Assembly (NCBI RefSeq): GCF_041053055.1
Contig: NZ_CP163443.1
Coordinates: 4,633,001-4,697,000, forward strand
Direction of reading: 5' to 3'
Source: Streptomyces sp. R41
GTDB taxonomy: Bacteria > Actinomycetota > Actinomycetes > Streptomycetales > Streptomycetaceae
DNA: 64,000 nt
The notes under the pieces were generated by a model, which worked only from the letters and a program-made list of their open reading frames with translations, was not told where the DNA came from and ran no database searches. Position 1 is the stretch's first letter; every line of letters begins with the position of its first letter. Shown in pieces: positions 26,571 through 35,028 of the stretch. The position numbers and the translations under genes are program-made.

Positions 26571-27377
26571 TCAGCCGAACTGCACCGACCGCTTCGCCAT
26601 CCCCATCCAGAAGCCGTCGATCACCGACTTCTGCCCGCCCGGTTCACCGGCCGCGTCCGCCGCGCCCATGGTCACGAAGAGGGGGGCGAAGTGCTCGGTG
26701 CGCGGGTGGGCGAGACGGCCCGCCGGGGACTTGTGCTCGAAGTCGAGCAGCGCGTCCACGTCGCCGGCGTCCAGGGCGCGGTGGCCCCAGTCGTCGAACT
26801 CGCTCGACCAGGACGGCACTCCCCCGCCGGCGTGCCGCAGGGCCGCGAGGTTGTGGGTGAAGAAGCCGGAGCCGACGATCAGCACGCCCTCGTCGCGCAG
26901 CGGCGCCAGCTTGCGGCCGATCTCGAAGAGGCGGACGGGGTCGAGGGTCGGCATGGAGATCTGCAGGACCGGGATGTCGGCCTCGGGGAACATCTCCACC
27001 AGCGGGACGTACGCGCCGTGGTCGAGACCGCGGTCCGGGATGTCCTGCACCGGCGTACCGGGCGCGCGCAGCAACTTCCGCACGGAGTCGGCGAGTTCGG
27101 GGGCGCCGGGAGCCGCGTACCTCACCTGGTAGTAGTGCTCGGGGAAGCCCCAGAAGTCGTACACGAGCGGCACGGTCTGCACCGCGCCGAGGGCGAGGGG
27201 GGCCTCTTCCCAGTGGGCGGAGACCATGAGGATCGCCCGGGGGCGCGGCAGGTCCGCGGACCAGGCGGCGAGCTGGCCGGGCCAGATCGGGTCGTCGGCG
27301 AGCGGCGGGGCACCATGGCTCAGGTAGAGGGCGGGCATGCGCTCCCGCGAGGCACGCTCCTCGATGGCGGCGGACAT
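26571..27377 (-). CDS. Class III extradiol dioxygenase, 4,5-DOPA dioxygenase-like
   Basis: 268 residues from ATG 27377 with GGAGG upstream. LigB superfamily: metal/active-site motifs ALYLSHGAPPL (His near residue 20), VSAHWEE, DRGLDHGAYVPL and GSGFFTHNL. Such enzymes cleave catechols, often DOPA; E. coli YgiD is the closest known type. Divergent from a MarR gene with matched operators between them, so it is probably induced by a phenolic or quinone-type compound sensed by that regulator. Confidence 0.9.
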   Translation of the reverse strand: MSAAIEERASRERMPALYLSHGAPPLADDPIWPGQLAAWSADLPRPRAILMVSAHWEEAPLALGAVQTVPLVYDFWGFPEHYYQVRYAAPGAPELADSVRKLLRAPGTPVQDIPDRGLDHGAYVPLVEMFPEADIPVLQISMPTLDPVRLFEIGRKLAPLRDEGVLIVGSGFFTHNLAALRHAGGGVPSWSSEFDDWGHRALDAGDVDALLDFEHKSPAGRLAHPRTEHFAPLFVTMGAADAAGEPGGQKSVIDGFWMGMAKRSVQFG

Positions 27378-27418
27378 GGCGGCTCCCTCCGGAGGGTTCA
27401 AATCGTATGGCGCTTATA

Positions 27419-27473
27419 CTTGAACTTTAAAGCTCTAAGCCGGAGCTTAGCGCGCTTTTGTTTAACATTCAAG
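27419..27473. promoter_or_regulatory. MarR operators between dioxygenase and MarR genes
   Basis: CTTGAACTTTAAAG (27419-27432) and, inverted, CTTGAATGTTAAAC (27473-27460) share ten of fourteen bases. Between them is a perfect CTAAGC-CGGA-GCTTAG hairpin (27435-27450). One site faces each promoter. Confidence 0.65.
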
Positions 27474-27496
27474 AAGGGGCTCGTACAGTGGAGTAC

Positions 27497-28000
27497 ATGA
27501 ACACGGCACCCGCTGAAGAGCCGCGCTGGCTCACCGACGAGGAACAGCGCATCTGGCGTGCGTATATGCACGCCACCACCCTCCTTGAGGACCATCTCGA
27601 TCGCCAGCTCCAGCGTGACGCGGGCATGCCGCACATCTACTACGGCCTGCTCGTCCAGCTCGCCGAAGCACCGCGCCGACGACTGCGGATGACCGAGCTG
27701 GCCATGAACGCGAAGATCACCCGCTCCCGGCTGTCCCACGCGATCGCGCGGCTGGAGAAGAACGGCTGGGTGCGGCGCGAGGACTGTCCCTCCGACAAGC
27801 GGGGACAGTTCGCGGTCCTCACCAACGACGGCTTCGAGGTGCTGAGCCGCACCGCGCCGGGCCATGTGGCCGCCGTACGACAGGCCCTGTTCGACCGGCT
27901 CACCGCGGACCAGCAGAAGGCTTTCGGCGAGGCCATGCGCGTCATCGCCGAGGGGCTCCAGCCGAAGGACGCCGGCGCGGACCTGCCCTGGCTGCGCTAG
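27497..28000 (+). CDS. MarR family regulator
   Basis: 167 residues. The start is ATG 27497 (GGAG four bases before); GTG 27488 would add three residues and also has a ribosome site. The winged-helix part is LRMTELAMNAKITRSRLSHAIARLEKNGWVRREDCPSDKRGQFAVLT, and the first helices IWRAYMHATTLLEDHLDRQL form the dimer interface. Divergent from the extradiol dioxygenase, its likely target. Confidence 0.9.
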   Translation: MNTAPAEEPRWLTDEEQRIWRAYMHATTLLEDHLDRQLQRDAGMPHIYYGLLVQLAEAPRRRLRMTELAMNAKITRSRLSHAIARLEKNGWVRREDCPSDKRGQFAVLTNDGFEVLSRTAPGHVAAVRQALFDRLTADQQKAFGEAMRVIAEGLQPKDAGADLPWLR

Positions 28001-28040
28001 CGCTCTCGTGGCGAGCTCCGGCGCAGCGGAGTCCGGACAC

Positions 28041-28078
28041 GGGTCCGCCCCGGCTCCGTTCGGAGCCGGGGCGGACCC
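28041..28078. terminator. Bidirectional terminator between MarR and MFS genes
   Basis: An 18-bp perfect stem (GGGTCCGCCCCGGCTCCG) with a TT loop separates two converging genes. Confidence 0.85.
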
Positions 28079-28153
28079 TGGGATTCGTACGGACGAGGCG
28101 TCCCCACCCCGCGTCCGTACGCGAAGTGCCCGAAGTGTCGGCGGTACGGGTGA

Positions 28154-29701
28154 TCAGTGGGCGATCACCGGCACCTTCACCTCGTCCTCGATGCCGTCGC
28201 CCGCACCCGCGTCGGAGGCCGAAGTGACGTCCGGGCGGCCGGTGTTGATGAAGGTCACGGCGATCGTCGCGGCGACGACGAGGATGCCGACGGCGAACCA
28301 GATCGCGTTGGTGTAACCGTGCACCTGGCCCTCCAGCTGGACCAGCTGCTGCTGGGACTTGGAGCCGGCGCCCGCGATGTGGTCCTTGATGTACGAGGTC
28401 GTCGCCGAGGCGGCGATCGTGTTCAGCAGGGCCGTACCGATCGCACCGCCCACCTGCTGCGAGGTGTTGACCATCGCGGAGGCGACACCGGCGTCACGGG
28501 GTTCGACGCCCAGCGTGGCCAGGGACATGGCGGGCATGAACGCCGTACCCATGCCGAGGCCGAGCAGCACCATCGACGGCAGGATCGTGCTGGCGTACGA
28601 GGAGCCGATCTCCAGCTGGGTCAGGAGCAGCATGCCGAGCGCGGCGACCAGGAAGCCCGGGCCCATCAGCAGGCGCGGCGCGACCCGGGTCATCAGGCGG
28701 GTGCCGATCTGCGTGGAGCCCACCATCATGCCGCCGATCATCGGCAGGAAGGCGAAGCCGGTCTTGACCGGCGAGTAGCCCTTCACGATCTGCAGGTAGT
28801 AGGTCAGGAAGAGGAACAGGCCGAACATCGCGATGATCGCGAGGCCGAGGGAGAGGTAGACGCCTCCGCGGTTGCGCTCGGTGATGACGCGCAGCGGCAG
28901 CAGCGGGGCCTTGACCTTGGACTCGGTGAAGATGAACGCCGCGAGCAGGACGGCCGAGGCGATGAACAGGCCGACCGTCACGGAGTCGCCCCAGCCGTTG
29001 GACTCGGCGCGGGTGAAGCCGTAGACGAGCGAGACCAGACCGAGGGTGGACAGGACGACACCCGGGATGTCGAGCGGCGAACGGTTGCGGCCGCCGGCCG
29101 GCTCACGGATGACGAAGTACGCGCCCGCGGCCGCGATGATCGCGAACGGGATGTTGACGAAGAACGTCCAGCGCCAGTTGAGGTACTCGGTGAGGACACC
29201 GCCGAGGATGAAGCCCACGGCACCGCCACCACCGGCGATCGCGCCGTAGATGCCGAACGCCTTGGCGCGCTCCTTGGCCTCCGTGAACATCACGGCGAGC
29301 AGTGAGAGCGCGGCGGGCGCGAGCAGCGCGCCGAACGCACCCTGCAGGGCGCGGGCGCCGAGCATCATCGCCTCGTTCGTGGCCGCGCCACCGAGGGCGG
29401 ACGCGCCGGCGAAACCGATCAGACCGGCGACGAAGGTGCGCTTGCGGCCCCACAGGTCGGCTATGCGGCCGCCGAAGAGCAGCAGACCACCGAAGGCAAG
29501 TGCGTAGGCCGTGATGACCCACTGCCGGTTGCCGTCCGAAATCCCCAGGTCCTGCTGGGCGGAGGGCAGCGCGATATTCACGATGGTCGCGTCGAGGACG
29601 ACCATCAGCTGGGCGAGCGCGATGAAGGTGAGCGCTTTCCAGCGGTTGGAATGGGCGTCGGCCTGTTCCGCCTTCGCGGTGGCCTTGGCTGTTTCAGACA
29701 T
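28154..29701 (-). CDS. DHA2-type MFS transporter (14 segments)
   Basis: 515 residues from ATG 29701; GTG 29713 would add MGIP. Typical EmrB/QacA features: QLMVVLDATIVNIALPSAQ in segment 1, GGRIADLWGRKRTFVAG motif A, GGGAVGFILGGVLTEY motif C. Fourteen hydrophobic segments and an acidic C-terminal tail. It lies 138 bp downstream of a TetR gene on the same strand, so the two probably form a self-repressed efflux unit induced by the exported compound. Confidence 0.9.
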   Translation of the reverse strand: MSETAKATAKAEQADAHSNRWKALTFIALAQLMVVLDATIVNIALPSAQQDLGISDGNRQWVITAYALAFGGLLLFGGRIADLWGRKRTFVAGLIGFAGASALGGAATNEAMMLGARALQGAFGALLAPAALSLLAVMFTEAKERAKAFGIYGAIAGGGGAVGFILGGVLTEYLNWRWTFFVNIPFAIIAAAGAYFVIREPAGGRNRSPLDIPGVVLSTLGLVSLVYGFTRAESNGWGDSVTVGLFIASAVLLAAFIFTESKVKAPLLPLRVITERNRGGVYLSLGLAIIAMFGLFLFLTYYLQIVKGYSPVKTGFAFLPMIGGMMVGSTQIGTRLMTRVAPRLLMGPGFLVAALGMLLLTQLEIGSSYASTILPSMVLLGLGMGTAFMPAMSLATLGVEPRDAGVASAMVNTSQQVGGAIGTALLNTIAASATTSYIKDHIAGAGSKSQQQLVQLEGQVHGYTNAIWFAVGILVVAATIAVTFINTGRPDVTSASDAGAGDGIEDEVKVPVIAH

Positions 29702-29839
29702 GGGGATACCCACTTCGGTACTTCGTAGCGAAAAAGGATGAGGAAGAGGGACGGCTCGTCATCGGCGACGGCCGGAAGCGTTGTGCGAGTTCTGACTGGC
29801 GCTGCGCGCTGAACTAATCGGTCAGGTGGACGGCGTTGG

Positions 29840-30484
29840 TCACGCTCGTCGCATGTCCTCCACGGTGGCGGCCACTCCGGGCAGTTCGGAACGGGCCGGG
29901 GCCCGCAAACCGTCCAGGAACAGCTGCAGATGACGGTGTACGAAGCGGTCGATGCCCTGGCACGCGGTGCCGGGCAGCGGCCGGGTGAGCTGGCTGACGG
30001 CGATCATCAGGTCGCCGAACTCGACGTCGGGGCGCAGCTGTCCGGCCTCGCGGGCGCGGGACATCAGCTGCTCGATCAGATCGGTGATCCGGTCGCGCGC
30101 GGCCACCAGATCGGGGTGGTTCTGGTCGAAGGCGTCGGAGAGCATCGGGCACAGGGCGCCGATCCGCTCGTCGGCGGCGAAGTGCACGAAGCCGCTCAGC
30201 GTCTCGAAGGCGTCGCCACTCCTGGTGAGCGACTCCTCGACCCACTCCGACGTACGGTCCATCACCGAGCAGACGACCTCCCGCGCCAGGGCGTCGCGGT
30301 CGGGGAAGTTGCGGTACAGCGTGGCGTTGCCGACACCGGCCCGGCGGGCGATCTCGTCGAACGGCACCTCGGCACCGAACTCGACGAACATCTCGCGGGC
30401 CGCGGCGACGATCCGCTCCCGGTTGCGCAGGGCATCGGCGCGCGGCCGGACCACTCGACGCTGCGCGGGGGTGGCGGTTTCCAC
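29840..30484 (-). CDS. TetR family regulator upstream of MFS exporter
   Basis: 214 residues from GTG 30484 with GAGGAG upstream. DNA-binding domain RERIVAAAREMFVEFGAEVP then FDEIARRAGVGNATLYRNFPDRDAL; C-terminal TetR_C/SACE_7040-like ligand domain. It precedes the MFS gene. Two identical-format palindromes upstream are probably its own operators. Confidence 0.9.
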   Translation of the reverse strand: METATPAQRRVVRPRADALRNRERIVAAAREMFVEFGAEVPFDEIARRAGVGNATLYRNFPDRDALAREVVCSVMDRTSEWVEESLTRSGDAFETLSGFVHFAADERIGALCPMLSDAFDQNHPDLVAARDRITDLIEQLMSRAREAGQLRPDVEFGDLMIAVSQLTRPLPGTACQGIDRFVHRHLQLFLDGLRAPARSELPGVAATVEDMRRA

Positions 30485-30575
30485 GGCGTACTCCTCGTCT
30501 TCCTGGTGGTGCGTGACAGCTGTGAGCCGGTGCCTGACGGCTCTGCGGCCGGTGCTTGACGACTGTGATGCGATC

Positions 30576-30632
30576 CGGGGATTCGCTCCCCGCTTCGCGC
30601 GGACGTATGGCTAAACGGGGAAACGATCCCCG
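30576..30632. promoter_or_regulatory. Pair of identical-format palindromes upstream of TetR
   Basis: CGGGGATTCGCTCCCCG (30576-30592) and CGGGGAAACGATCCCCG (30616-30632) both fit CGGGGA-N5-TCCCCG, with centres exactly 40 bp apart. They lie 90-150 bp upstream of the TetR start. Confidence 0.7.
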
Positions 30633-30660
30633 GTTATTTCCCGCCCGCCGGATTCTTTCT

Positions 30661-30676
30661 TGTGACCCGCGTCACA
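30661..30676. promoter_or_regulatory. Crp-type palindrome upstream of the M6-like protease
   Basis: TGTGACCCGCGTCACA is a perfect palindrome. It fits TGTGA-N6-TCACA and the Streptomyces Crp pattern GTG-N6-GNCAC. It is about 155 bp upstream of the protease start and about 180 bp from the TetR start. Confidence 0.55.
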
Positions 30677-30831
30677 TACCCGTCCGGTCCTCTCAAGGGC
30701 TCCGCCGGGCCTCTCGCTGGAGAAACCCACGATCGGGCTCCTCCAGCGCGCGCCCGCCCCGCCGTCGACACAGGGTGATCGCAAGGGTGCAGCCGGAGAT
30801 CTGTGGCTGCCGTGGAGCGAAGGGCCCCCAC

Positions 30832-32109
30832 ATGCAGCCGACCAGCCGCCGCCGGATACGCCCGCGCCGCGTGGCCGCGCTCGCCACGGTGACCCTCCTT
30901 ACGCTGACGGTCAGCACCTCCGCCGGCACCGGGCACCTCACGGCGGGCTCCACGACGGCGGGCTCCATCGCGCTGGCCCATTCCACGGCGCTCGGCCCCT
31001 GCATGATCAATGGCTCCATGGGCGTACAGATGGGGGAAGGCATCCCCACACTTCCCGGCTACGCCCATTCCACCGGCACCGTCCGTGCCCTCACGTTGAT
31101 GGTCGACTTCTCCGACGCGCCCGGTAAGGGCAGCGCGCTCGACCGCTACGGCGAGTTCTTCCCGCAGACCCGGCGATGGTTCCGCACCGCGTCGTACGGC
31201 CGCCTCGACTACCGCCCCGCGACCCCCATCAAGCACTGGCTGCGGATGCCCAAGCCCTTCAAGGCGTACGGCATAGAGCGCGGCGCGCCCTTCGACCCCG
31301 GGTACCGCGAGCTGGTCCAGGACATAGTGGCCGCGGCCGACCCCACCGTGGACTTCCACTCGTACGACATCCTGAACGTCCTGGTGACGCCGAATGCCGG
31401 GCCCTCCGCGCTGGACACCGTGCTGTCCGTGACCTTCGCCGGCAACACGGAGGCACCGGTCGCCGACGGCGTCCCGGTCTCCAACGCGTCCTTCGTCTAC
31501 AGCCGCCAGGACGACGGCTCCGGCTCCTACGCCGACACCGGCTACCGGGTGCTCCCGCACGAGAACAGCCACACCTTCGGCCTGCCCGACCTCTACACCC
31601 AGGACGGCGGGGGCGCGGTCGGCCACTGGGACATCATGAGCGAGGACTGGGGGGCCGACAACGACATGCTCGGCTGGCACAAATGGAAGCTCGGCTGGCT
31701 CGACGACTCCCAGGTCCGCTGCGCCGCCGCACCCGGCACCACCGAGTACACGCTCACCCCGCTGGCCCGGCCCGGCGGCAACAAACTCGTCTTCGTGCCC
31801 ACCAGCACCAAGACCGGGTACGCCCTCGAACTGCGCACCCGTGAGGGCAACGACGCGGCGGTCTGCCGTCCCGGCATCCTCATATACAAGGTCGACGCGG
31901 AAGTCGACACCGGGAACGGACCGATCAGCGTGTACGACTCCCAGCGCGACAGCGGCGGCTGCACACGCTCCCCCAATGTGCACGCGGAACTCTCCGACGC
32001 GCCCTTCGAGCCCGGCGAGACCTTCAAGGACCCCAAGACGGGCGTCACGGTCCGTGTCGCCGGGGGGGACCCTGCGGGGAACTACCGGGTGTCTGTGACA
32101 CGGCGCTGA
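30832..32109 (+). CDS. Secreted M6 (immune inhibitor A-like) family metalloprotease
   Basis: 425 residues from ATG 30832. Twin-arginine-like basic start (RRRIRPRR) and hydrophobic core (AALATVTLLTLTVSTSAG) give an export signal. The zinc site is HENSH at residues 243-247 followed by TFGLPDLY, and GHWDIMSEDWG contains the Met-turn-like region of M6 peptidases. The C-terminal domain is beta-rich. Probably an extracellular protease. The GAAGGG ribosome site is moderate. Confidence 0.85.
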   Translation: MQPTSRRRIRPRRVAALATVTLLTLTVSTSAGTGHLTAGSTTAGSIALAHSTALGPCMINGSMGVQMGEGIPTLPGYAHSTGTVRALTLMVDFSDAPGKGSALDRYGEFFPQTRRWFRTASYGRLDYRPATPIKHWLRMPKPFKAYGIERGAPFDPGYRELVQDIVAAADPTVDFHSYDILNVLVTPNAGPSALDTVLSVTFAGNTEAPVADGVPVSNASFVYSRQDDGSGSYADTGYRVLPHENSHTFGLPDLYTQDGGGAVGHWDIMSEDWGADNDMLGWHKWKLGWLDDSQVRCAAAPGTTEYTLTPLARPGGNKLVFVPTSTKTGYALELRTREGNDAAVCRPGILIYKVDAEVDTGNGPISVYDSQRDSGGCTRSPNVHAELSDAPFEPGETFKDPKTGVTVRVAGGDPAGNYRVSVTRR

Positions 32110-32250
32110 GGGCCTGCGGGTGTGTCCGCCGACTGACGCCGGCCGCCGCCAACCGCTGCCGACCGCCACCTGTCGCTGTTGACCGCCGCTGACCTGGTTG
32201 ACCGCCGCTGACCTGCTGGAGTGGCCGGGCACGTGTGCCGGGCAGGCATT

Positions 32251-32340
32251 ACGGTGTCTCTTCTGAGTCTCTTCTGAGATCCGCACCACGGTGTCTCTTC
32301 TCAGAGCCGCACCACGGTGTCTCTTCTGAGAGCCGCAACG
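32251..32340. repeat. 26-bp tandem repeat upstream of the IclR gene
   Basis: ACGGTGTCTCTTCT-led units start at 32251, 32288 and 32314; the first contains an internal 11-base duplication. The last unit runs into the ribosome site GGAGAG of the IclR gene, so the repeat is probably in its 5' leader. Confidence 0.65.
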
Positions 32341-32348
32341 GAGAGCCC

Positions 32349-34121
32349 ATGCCATCGAATGTCGTGCCGGCCCCCGGGGCTGGGTCCGGGAACGGGACCG
32401 GGACCGGGACCGGGAGGGTCGCAGCCGGAGCCGGAAGCGAGACCGGAGCCGGGACCGCGGTGCCCGCCGAGGCCGTCACCCCCCTCATCCGCGGTATCGC
32501 CGTACTGCGGCGGCTGACCGAGGCCGACGGGGTGTCCAGCCTGAGCGGGCTCGAACGGGCCACCCGGCTCGCGCGTTCCACCGTCGACCGGATCACGGCG
32601 ACCCTCGCGCGCATGGGGTACGTACGCCTCGACGGCCGGGACGCCGTACTGGCCCCCCGTCTGATGGAACTCGGCAACGCCTACCTCGCGGCCCTGCGGC
32701 TCCCCCACCTCCTGGACGCGCACGCCGACGCGCTCGCCGACGAACTGGACGAGTCGGTGTCCCTGGCCGTCGGCGACCGGGACGGGATCCGCTTCATCCA
32801 CCAGGCGACCCGGCGCCGCGCCATGTCCCTGAGCTTCCGCATCGGCGACCTGCTGCCCGCCGAACGCACCGCGCCGGGACCGCTGTTCGCCACCGAGTGG
32901 GGCGAGGAGGAGTGGACGCGCTGGCGCGAACGCCGGGCGGCCGATCCGGAGGACCGCGGCTTCCCCGCCGTACCGGCTCGGAGCCGGCCGTACGAAGCCG
33001 AGGACGCCGCGGACGCAGTGGCAGCCGCGCCGGTCCAACTCCCCATCGTCGGGGACGACTTCGAGCAGCGTACGGCCGAGGCCCGGAAGGCCGGGTGGGC
33101 GCTGGACGATCAGTTGATCGAACCGGGGCTCGTCGCCCTCGCGATGCCCGTGCGGGAGGCCGGGCGGGTCGCGTGTGTGGTGAGCGTGGTGAGTCACACC
33201 AGCCGGCACACCGCGGCCGACCTGCGGGACACGCTGCTGCCACGGCTGCGGACGGCCGTGGCGGCGATGGAGCGGGAGCTGCGGCAGGCGCCGCCCGCCG
33301 AACCGGGCGCCGCGTCCGGGCTCGCCATCTGGACCGGTGCCTCCAAACAGGAACTCGGGCGGGAGTTCGTCGAGTCGCTGGCCCGCGGGCTGACCGTGAT
33401 CACCGCCTTCGGCGAGGGCCGCGCCGAACTGACCCTCACGGAGGTCGCCCAGGCCACCGGGCTCGCCCGCGCGACGGCCCGCCGCGCCCTGATCACCCTG
33501 GAACACCTCGGATACGTCACCACGCACGACCGCGTCTTCCGGCTCACGCCGCGCGTCCTGGGCCTCGGCTTCCCTCCGCTGTCGCGGACCTCGCTCCCCG
33601 AGATCGCGGCCCCGCACCTCACCGAACTCTCGCAGCGGCTGCACGACTCGGTGTCGCTCGCGATCCTGACCGGCGACGAGATCCAGTACACGGCCCGTGT
33701 CTCCACCAGCCGCATCATGAGCGTCAACATCACCGTCGGCTCCCGGCTGCCCGCGTACGCGACCTCGCTGGGCCGCGTGCTGCTGGCCGACCTGCCGGAC
33801 GCCCGGCTTCCCGAACTGCTCCCGCGGACCCCGCGCACCATGACCGACCCGGAGAAGCTCAGGGCCGAACTGGACCGCGTACGGGATGCCGGATACGCCC
33901 TGGTCGACGAGGAGTTGGAGGAGGGGCTGCGGTCCGTCGCGGTACCGGTGCGCGAGCGCGGCGGGCGCGTCGTCGCCGCGGTGAACGTCGCGATGCACAG
34001 CAGCCGCCGCACCCCCGAGGAGTGCGTCCGCGACGTCCTGCCCGAACTCCATGCCACAGCCGCCCGCATCGAGGCGGATCTACGTGTCGCGGGTCGCTTC
34101 AGGCGCGTGCCGCTCAGCTGA
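32349..34121 (+). CDS. Double-length IclR family regulator (two IclR units in one chain)
   Basis: 590 residues, about twice the usual 260. After a Gly/Thr-rich N-terminus, unit 1 has the HTH LIRGIAVLRRLTEADG, RATRLARSTVDRITATLARMG and the IclR ligand domain with LDESVSLAVGDRDGIRFI. Unit 2, from about residue 338, repeats this: VESLARGLTVITAFGEGRAE, AQATGLARATARRALITLEHLG, then LHDSVSLAILTGDEIQY and VDEELEEGLRSVAVPV. The second unit keeps the better-conserved effector region, resembling PcaR/PobR-type IclR proteins. Target unknown. Confidence 0.88.
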   Translation: MPSNVVPAPGAGSGNGTGTGTGRVAAGAGSETGAGTAVPAEAVTPLIRGIAVLRRLTEADGVSSLSGLERATRLARSTVDRITATLARMGYVRLDGRDAVLAPRLMELGNAYLAALRLPHLLDAHADALADELDESVSLAVGDRDGIRFIHQATRRRAMSLSFRIGDLLPAERTAPGPLFATEWGEEEWTRWRERRAADPEDRGFPAVPARSRPYEAEDAADAVAAAPVQLPIVGDDFEQRTAEARKAGWALDDQLIEPGLVALAMPVREAGRVACVVSVVSHTSRHTAADLRDTLLPRLRTAVAAMERELRQAPPAEPGAASGLAIWTGASKQELGREFVESLARGLTVITAFGEGRAELTLTEVAQATGLARATARRALITLEHLGYVTTHDRVFRLTPRVLGLGFPPLSRTSLPEIAAPHLTELSQRLHDSVSLAILTGDEIQYTARVSTSRIMSVNITVGSRLPAYATSLGRVLLADLPDARLPELLPRTPRTMTDPEKLRAELDRVRDAGYALVDEELEEGLRSVAVPVRERGGRVVAAVNVAMHSSRRTPEECVRDVLPELHATAARIEADLRVAGRFRRVPLS

Positions 34122-34478
34122 ACTCCGCCCTGGCCGTGGACAGTTGGCGGACTGGTCGCGGACCGGTTCGTGAAACGATCTTCTGCCTTTGGCCCCGTTG
34201 ACGAACACCCGTTGGCCGATTTCCCGGGCTTCCCCGACTTCGGCACAGCCCCGCACCTAGATCAACGCGTACGGCATGGCCCGACAAGACACATGCGTAC
34301 GGCATGGCTTGGCACGGCACGGCTTTTGCGCACACCGTCTGCTGAATGCGAACACCGTACGCGTCTGCGAATGCCGTGCGCTGCCGTGACGCGGAGCGCA
34401 GTGAACGGGAAAGGAGGGCAGATGCCGCCCAGGGAGCAGCCGCAGCCACGCCACCCGCTGCCGGCCCTGTTCAGCTGA

Positions 34479-34787
34479 GCGGGCCTCCCCACCGCCGAGG
34501 CCGACCAGGCGGCCTCAGCCCTGGTCGCGTACGTCATCGGCACGGCCACCAGCGAGGCGGCCCGGCTGACCACCCTCGCCCGCAATGGCCGAACCGAACA
34601 GGACCGGGTCAACACCCTCCGGCCCACCGCCGAACAGGCCGCCCAGCCCCACCCCCCCACCTCCGCGAGACCTACGCCGATCCAACGCGACAAGGACCCC
34701 CGCACCACCCGCGAAGCGGGCTTCGCCCACGGCCTGGCCCGAGTCCTCGACGGCCTCCTAACCCGCATCGCCCACTCCGCTGCCTGA
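34479..34787 (+). pseudogene. Remnant of a TetR regulator C-terminal domain
   Basis: The frame reads ALVAYVIGTATSEAARL, LARNGRTEQDRV, LRPTAEQAAQPHP and finally REAGFAHGLARVLDGLL, the TetR_C pattern of tetracycline-repressor-type proteins. The expected HLRETYAD is found only in the +1 frame after a C7 run, then the first frame resumes, so there are two frameshifts. No N-terminal DNA-binding part is visible in the preceding 350 bp, which hold only short repeats of GCGTACGGCATGG. A degraded gene next to the tRNA. Confidence 0.6.
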
Positions 34788-34884
34788 CCCCCGCCTCCCC
34801 TCCCCCACCTGCGCAAACCGGAACCCTCCCAGCCGCCGCCCGCCATCCGCTAGGCTAGCCACCGGATCACACCGGGATCCGCAC

Positions 34885-34957
34885 GCCTTCGTAGCTCAGG
34901 GGATAGAGCACCGCTCTCCTAAAGCGGGTGTCGCAGGTTCGAATCCTGCCGGGGGCA
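34885..34957 (+). tRNA. tRNA-Arg (anticodon CCU)
   Basis: 73 bases folding into a full cloverleaf: acceptor GCCTTCG/CGGGGGC with U-G pairs, D-arm GCTC/GAGC, anticodon arm CCGCT-CTCCTAA-AGCGG with anticodon CCT, and T-arm GCAGG-TTCGAAT-CCTGC. CCA is not encoded, as usual in actinomycetes. Its 3' part is the integration site of the following element. Confidence 0.95.
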
Positions 34958-34960
34958 CAA
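34916..34960 (+). repeat. attL: 3' part of tRNA-Arg
   Basis: The 45 bases from the anticodon loop to just past the tRNA end are repeated exactly at 45308-45352 (attR) and with three mismatches at 53501-53544. The integrated element restores the complete tRNA at this end. Confidence 0.92.
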
Positions 34961-34965
34961 GGGAA

Positions 34966-34998
34966 AAGGCCCCGGACCGATCATGGTCCGGGGCCTTT
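34966..34998. terminator. Terminator between tRNA-Arg and int
   Basis: AGGCCCCGGACC-GATCAT-GGTCCGGGGCCT with flanking AAA and TTT serves both converging units: the tRNA transcript and the integrase operon. Confidence 0.85.
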
Positions 34999-35020
34999 GA
35001 CATCCACGATTGACATCAAC
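34998..35020. promoter_or_regulatory. Candidate integrase arm-type site (left end)
   Basis: TGACATC-N6-TGACATCAAC, a 13-bp-spaced direct repeat lying 37 bp inside attL. The same paired motif occurs inside both right-hand att copies, at 45201 and 53399, as expected for arm sites of a tyrosine integrase. Confidence 0.6.
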
Positions 35021-35028
35021 GAGCACGG

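Noticed and set aside
26571..27377. Whether the LigB-type gene is part of a lincomycin or pigment pathway
   Set aside because: No neighbouring biosynthetic genes; the MarR-dioxygenase pair stands alone, so a specific pathway cannot be claimed.
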